A stretch of 17,323 nucleotides of DNA, taken from positions 1 through 17,323 of the forward strand of contig CBIFWW010000068.1 in NCBI GenBank assembly GCA_966186435.1, given 5' to 3'. The notes beneath the pieces are model-generated. The model worked only from the letters and a program-made list of their open reading frames with translations. It was not told the DNA's origin and searched no databases. Positions 15,766 through 17,323 of the stretch are shown in pieces; the first letter of the stretch is position 1, and the number at the start of each line of letters is the position of its first letter. The translations under genes and the position numbers were made by a program. The DNA comes from CBIFWW01 sp966186435. Its GTDB lineage: Bacteria; Pseudomonadota; Gammaproteobacteria; Enterobacterales; Enterobacteriaceae.

Positions 15766-15795
15766 AGCGTTAGTCCTGTTAACGTTTGCGGTTAG

Positions 15796-15837
15796 AAGCC
15801 CCGCTACTGCTCTAACAGTTCGGGGCTTTGTTATTTT
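15796..15837. ncRNA. Structured leader element before the Icd-like gene; C4/CI-like antisense RNA candidate or plus-strand terminator
   Basis: AAGCCCCG (15796-15803) pairs with CGGGGCTT (15821-15828), with an inner ACTG/CAGT stem. In the leftward leader RNA the inner part shows CTGTTAG, complementary to TAACAG at the Icd ribosome-binding site (bases 15776-15781) and to two CTAAC copies (15769-15773 and 15791-15795). P1 C4 RNA and P4 CI RNA act in just this place through short pairings. On the plus strand the stem is followed by TTTGTTATTTT and could be a terminator instead. Confidence 0.35.
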
Positions 15838-15842
15838 CATGG

Positions 15843-15910
15843 TTGCACAAATGAACAATGGTACGTACCATGATGTTTCTAGTCTATCTCCGTGGTACGT
15901 ACCGATGCAA
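15843..15910. promoter_or_regulatory. Divergent promoters with two GGTACGTACC operators
   Basis: Two palindromes, TGGTACGTACCA (15859-15870) and GGTACGTACC (15894-15903), have centres 34 bases apart. A rightward promoter TTGCAC (15843-15848), 17 bases, TACCAT (15866-15871) overlaps the first. A leftward promoter TTGCAT (15905-15910), 18 bases, TAGACT (15881-15886) has the second in its spacer. The rightward one would serve the ribbon-helix-helix gene, the leftward one the Icd/replication operon. Ribbon-helix-helix proteins typically bind paired palindromes, so this looks like a self-regulated switch. Promoters are predicted from hexamers only. Confidence 0.5.
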
Positions 15911-16087
15911 GATAAAAATACAAAAGCTGGGTTTGAACGTTCAGGAAGCACAAAGAAAAACATTCGTTTCGAAGATGAACTATTGGAGCAAATTAATATT
16001 GCAGCTGGCCCCGGCCAGTTCAGTTCATGGGTAAAAGATGCTTGTCGTGCAAAATTGTTAAGCCAGGGATTCAAACCTAAAGGTTGA
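15905..16087 (+). CDS. YlcI/YnfO-like ribbon-helix-helix DNA-binding protein
   Basis: The 60-residue product has a short strand and two helices typical of Arc-like phage proteins: TKKNIRFEDELLEQINIA then GQFSSWVKDACRAKLLSQ, closely like the YlcI/YnfO (DUF3950) pattern. It is the only rightward gene in the satellite. The ATG at 15905 is preferred over 15839 and 15851 because it fits this protein family and because the predicted promoter and first operator lie downstream of those ATGs; no start has a good ribosome-binding site. It is antisense to the long Ash/Icd frame. A terminator follows at 16237. It is probably a repressor of itself and of the leftward operon. Confidence 0.72.
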   Translation: MQDKNTKAGFERSGSTKKNIRFEDELLEQINIAAGPGQFSSWVKDACRAKLLSQGFKPKG

Positions 16088-16236
16088 GCACGTGAAATCA
16101 TAATGCGTCCAGTTTTGGACACATCTTTTAAGCCAGCCAATGGGGGAGTTCCTGAAATTTCAGAATTGGTGAGGCTTTGACCTATAACATTTAACCTTGT
16201 ATGCTTGAGCGGTATTTGTTTGATGTAATGACATTG

Positions 16237-16264
16237 GCGGCCCTGCATGGCCGCTTTTGTTTTA
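16237..16264 (+). terminator. Terminator downstream of the ribbon-helix-helix gene
   Basis: GCGGCC (16237-16242) pairs with GGCCGC (16249-16254) around a six-base loop and is followed by TTTTGTTTT on the plus strand. It would end the rightward transcript about 150 bases past the stop. No T-tract follows on the minus strand. Confidence 0.65.
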
Positions 16265-16281
16265 AGTTCCATACCACCCTC

Positions 16282-16491
16282 CTACACTGTATATGTGCGG
16301 CGAGTTGACTCCAAATAGCCATCTAAATCTGATCGCATATAAATTACCTTGCGCCCGACTTTATAATGAGGGATTTTCACTTTTCCGGTACAGGCCCAAT
16401 TAGCCAAAGTTTGAGGGTTTACACCTAGGTAATCAGCGGCTTCAGCGCGAGTAAAGCGTTCGATATAGTTTGGGGCAGTAATTAAATGCAT
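16282..16491 (-). CDS. AlpA/excisionase-type helix-turn-helix protein
   Basis: The 69-residue protein has the MerR-like fold of phage excisionases and AlpA regulators: RAEAADYLGVNPQTLANWACTG (about 15-36), then KIPHYKVGRKVIYMRSDLDGYL (39-60), where the helix-turn-helix is followed by the wing with GRKVIY. Such proteins bend attachment-site DNA for excision or control the integrase. GGTGAT lies two bases before the ATG, rather close. Its TAG overlaps the AGGAGG of the next leftward frame. A 7-bp inverted repeat (16494-16500 with 16520-16526) in its upstream region is a possible binding site. Confidence 0.8.
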   Translation of the reverse strand: MHLITAPNYIERFTRAEAADYLGVNPQTLANWACTGKVKIPHYKVGRKVIYMRSDLDGYLESTRRTYTV

Positions 16492-16493
16492 AT

Positions 16494-16526
16494 ATCACCA
16501 TAAATTATTGGTTAACAGAGGTGATA
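16494..16526. promoter_or_regulatory. Inverted repeat upstream of the AlpA-like gene
   Basis: TATCACC (16494-16500) and GGTGATA (16520-16526) are 7-bp arms separated by 19 bases. The left arm overlaps the ribosome-binding site of the AlpA-like gene and the interval holds a weak -10-like AATAAT on the minus strand. It may be an operator. Confidence 0.35.
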
Positions 16527-16556
16527 CTTTAAAATTGATTTTTATACTTGAGGAGA

Positions 16557-16590
16557 TAAGAAAACCAGATAGAGTTAGCCTTATCTGGTT
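16557..16590 (-). terminator. Terminator of the 223-residue unknown gene
   Basis: AACCAGATA (16563-16571) pairs perfectly with TATCTGGTT (16582-16590) around a ten-base loop, and TTTTCTTATC follows on the minus strand. It lies 40 bases past the stop of the upstream gene. Confidence 0.7.
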
Positions 16591-16630
16591 CACTGCTGTG
16601 AGTACTGGATTAGGGGGTGCAAAACTAGTT

Positions 16631-17302
16631 TTACTCCTCATCGATTACTATCAACTCATAATTCCTATTCTTTGGCTTTACATCAGGATTCAACTTTGAC
16701 TCTTTTAACCATTTTTCCACAGTTCCAGCCACTGGCACATCATTCCATTTTTTTCTCAAATGTGAGTAAATGTCTTCTGAAAGCCCTGCAAGGCTAGCAT
16801 GTGGGTATTTAGCCCATGTATCAGCAGCAATTTTCAAAGCTGCATTGTGGTGTCTATTAGTTTTCCCTTTTCTTGCCTTACTTCTGTCCTGACTAATTAC
16901 TTGTTTAGCAAATTCCTCTTCTCTGACATTCGACATAAACATTTCAGCTAAAGACTCGGCATAAAGTTTTCGCATTTGTTTTGCGAGCCTTTCAAAACCC
17001 ATGATTTCAAGCACTGCTGCCGATTTCATTAGATCCTGAATACCTGAATTTTGAATATCAAATTCTTTAGCCATTTCTTCACTTTGAATAAATATGTTTG
17101 AAGAAACAATAATAGTATCGTTCTCAACTTTGGAGGATAAATCAAGCTTCTCACTCAAGGTCATTCTTGCAGGAGATATTCCCAAAAGTTCATATACGGT
17201 CTTACCTGCGAATGAATCTGCAAGTCTGTCCCTGAGCATATCTAAAAATGAATTTAAATCATCAAAATCACTTAAATCAAAATCTATTTTAGTTTTTTGC
17301 AT
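16631..17302 (-). CDS. Unknown 223-residue satellite protein
   Basis: I do not recognise this protein. It begins MQKTKIDFDLSDFDDLNSFLDMLRDRL, an acidic N-terminus; residues about 60-130 look helical (LMKSAAVLEIMGFERLAKQMRKLYAESLAEMF); a basic linker (DRSKARKGKTNRHHN) follows; the last 80 residues contain a Trp/Tyr-rich segment (AADTWAKYPHASLAGLSEDIYSHLRKKWNDVPVAGTVEKWL) that resembles the DNA-binding ends of phage proteins with a SAGTVEKWL-like recognition helix. ATG 17302 is chosen because GAGGAG lies seven bases upstream; an in-frame ATG at 17317 lacks one. A terminator follows. Base composition is clearly AT-richer than the neighbouring replication genes. It may be a regulator or an accessory gene. 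Confidence 0.75.
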   Translation of the reverse strand: MQKTKIDFDLSDFDDLNSFLDMLRDRLADSFAGKTVYELLGISPARMTLSEKLDLSSKVENDTIIVSSNIFIQSEEMAKEFDIQNSGIQDLMKSAAVLEIMGFERLAKQMRKLYAESLAEMFMSNVREEEFAKQVISQDRSKARKGKTNRHHNAALKIAADTWAKYPHASLAGLSEDIYSHLRKKWNDVPVAGTVEKWLKESKLNPDVKPKNRNYELIVIDEE

Positions 17303-17323
17303 TTGAACGCTCCTCATTATTAT

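Larger units (their letters stand above)
15574..16272 (-). other. Alternative long form of the Ash/Icd-like frame (232 codons)
   Basis: The Icd-like frame is open without stops up to ATG 16272. AGGAGG lies five to six bases before that ATG and overlaps the TAG of the AlpA-like gene, which argues that translation does start here. Against a single long product, the ribbon-helix-helix gene lies entirely antisense inside it, and a hairpin and promoter-like signals fall within. The N-terminal part (MELKTKAAMQGRQCHYIKQI...) has low-complexity character. Both forms may be made. Confidence 0.35.

Overview
The window comes from an enterobacterium (order Enterobacterales). The tktA, speB, speA and metK products read almost like their E. 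coli counterparts in sequence and length, and the order tktA - speB - speA - yqgB - metK matches the E. coli core genome. It is not E. coli itself: yggG and galP are absent, a HipBA-like module sits between speA and speB, and a tRNA-Ile2 gene follows metK. The genus cannot be settled from this sequence.

Left half (1-8790), core chromosome. The leftward genes are tktA (transketolase, cut by the left edge), speB (agmatinase), speA (biosynthetic arginine decarboxylase) and a divergent yqgB homologue whose end overlaps the speA start. SpeA makes agmatine and SpeB turns it into putrescine and urea. metK (SAM synthetase, the donor arm of spermidine synthesis) is divergent, behind a MetJ-like operator. 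A rightward hipB/hipA-type toxin-antitoxin pair lies between speA and speB and ends exactly in the speA terminator. Decayed coding sequence lies between tktA and speB. The speA and speB leaders hold possible small reading frames and a terminator-like hairpin.

Right half (8791-17323), an integrated phage satellite or satellite-like prophage starting at tRNA-Ile2(CAT). Nearly all of its genes point left, towards the tRNA. From the inner side outward they are: an unknown 223-residue protein, a small AlpA/excisionase-type HTH protein, an Icd/Ash-like protein, a 103-residue protein, a DUF927 replication helicase, a gene-free region with twelve copies of the octamer TTGGTTCA around a 15-bp hairpin (probable replication origin), a small helical protein, a ClpP-type prohead protease fused to a major capsid protein, a Nu1-like small terminase subunit, and a possible cargo gene with a winged-helix start and a short RHIM-like LQLG motif. 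One small ribbon-helix-helix gene points right, facing the Icd/replication operon across two GGTACGTACC palindromes.

The logic resembles the P4 immunity and replication region: a control switch, a leader with a structured RNA, a cell-division inhibitor, a small gene, the replication protein, then origin repeats just downstream. Packaging genes are reduced to capsid/protease and small terminase, with no portal, large terminase or tail genes in view, so a helper phage would be needed. No integrase or second attachment site is visible; both are expected beyond the right edge.
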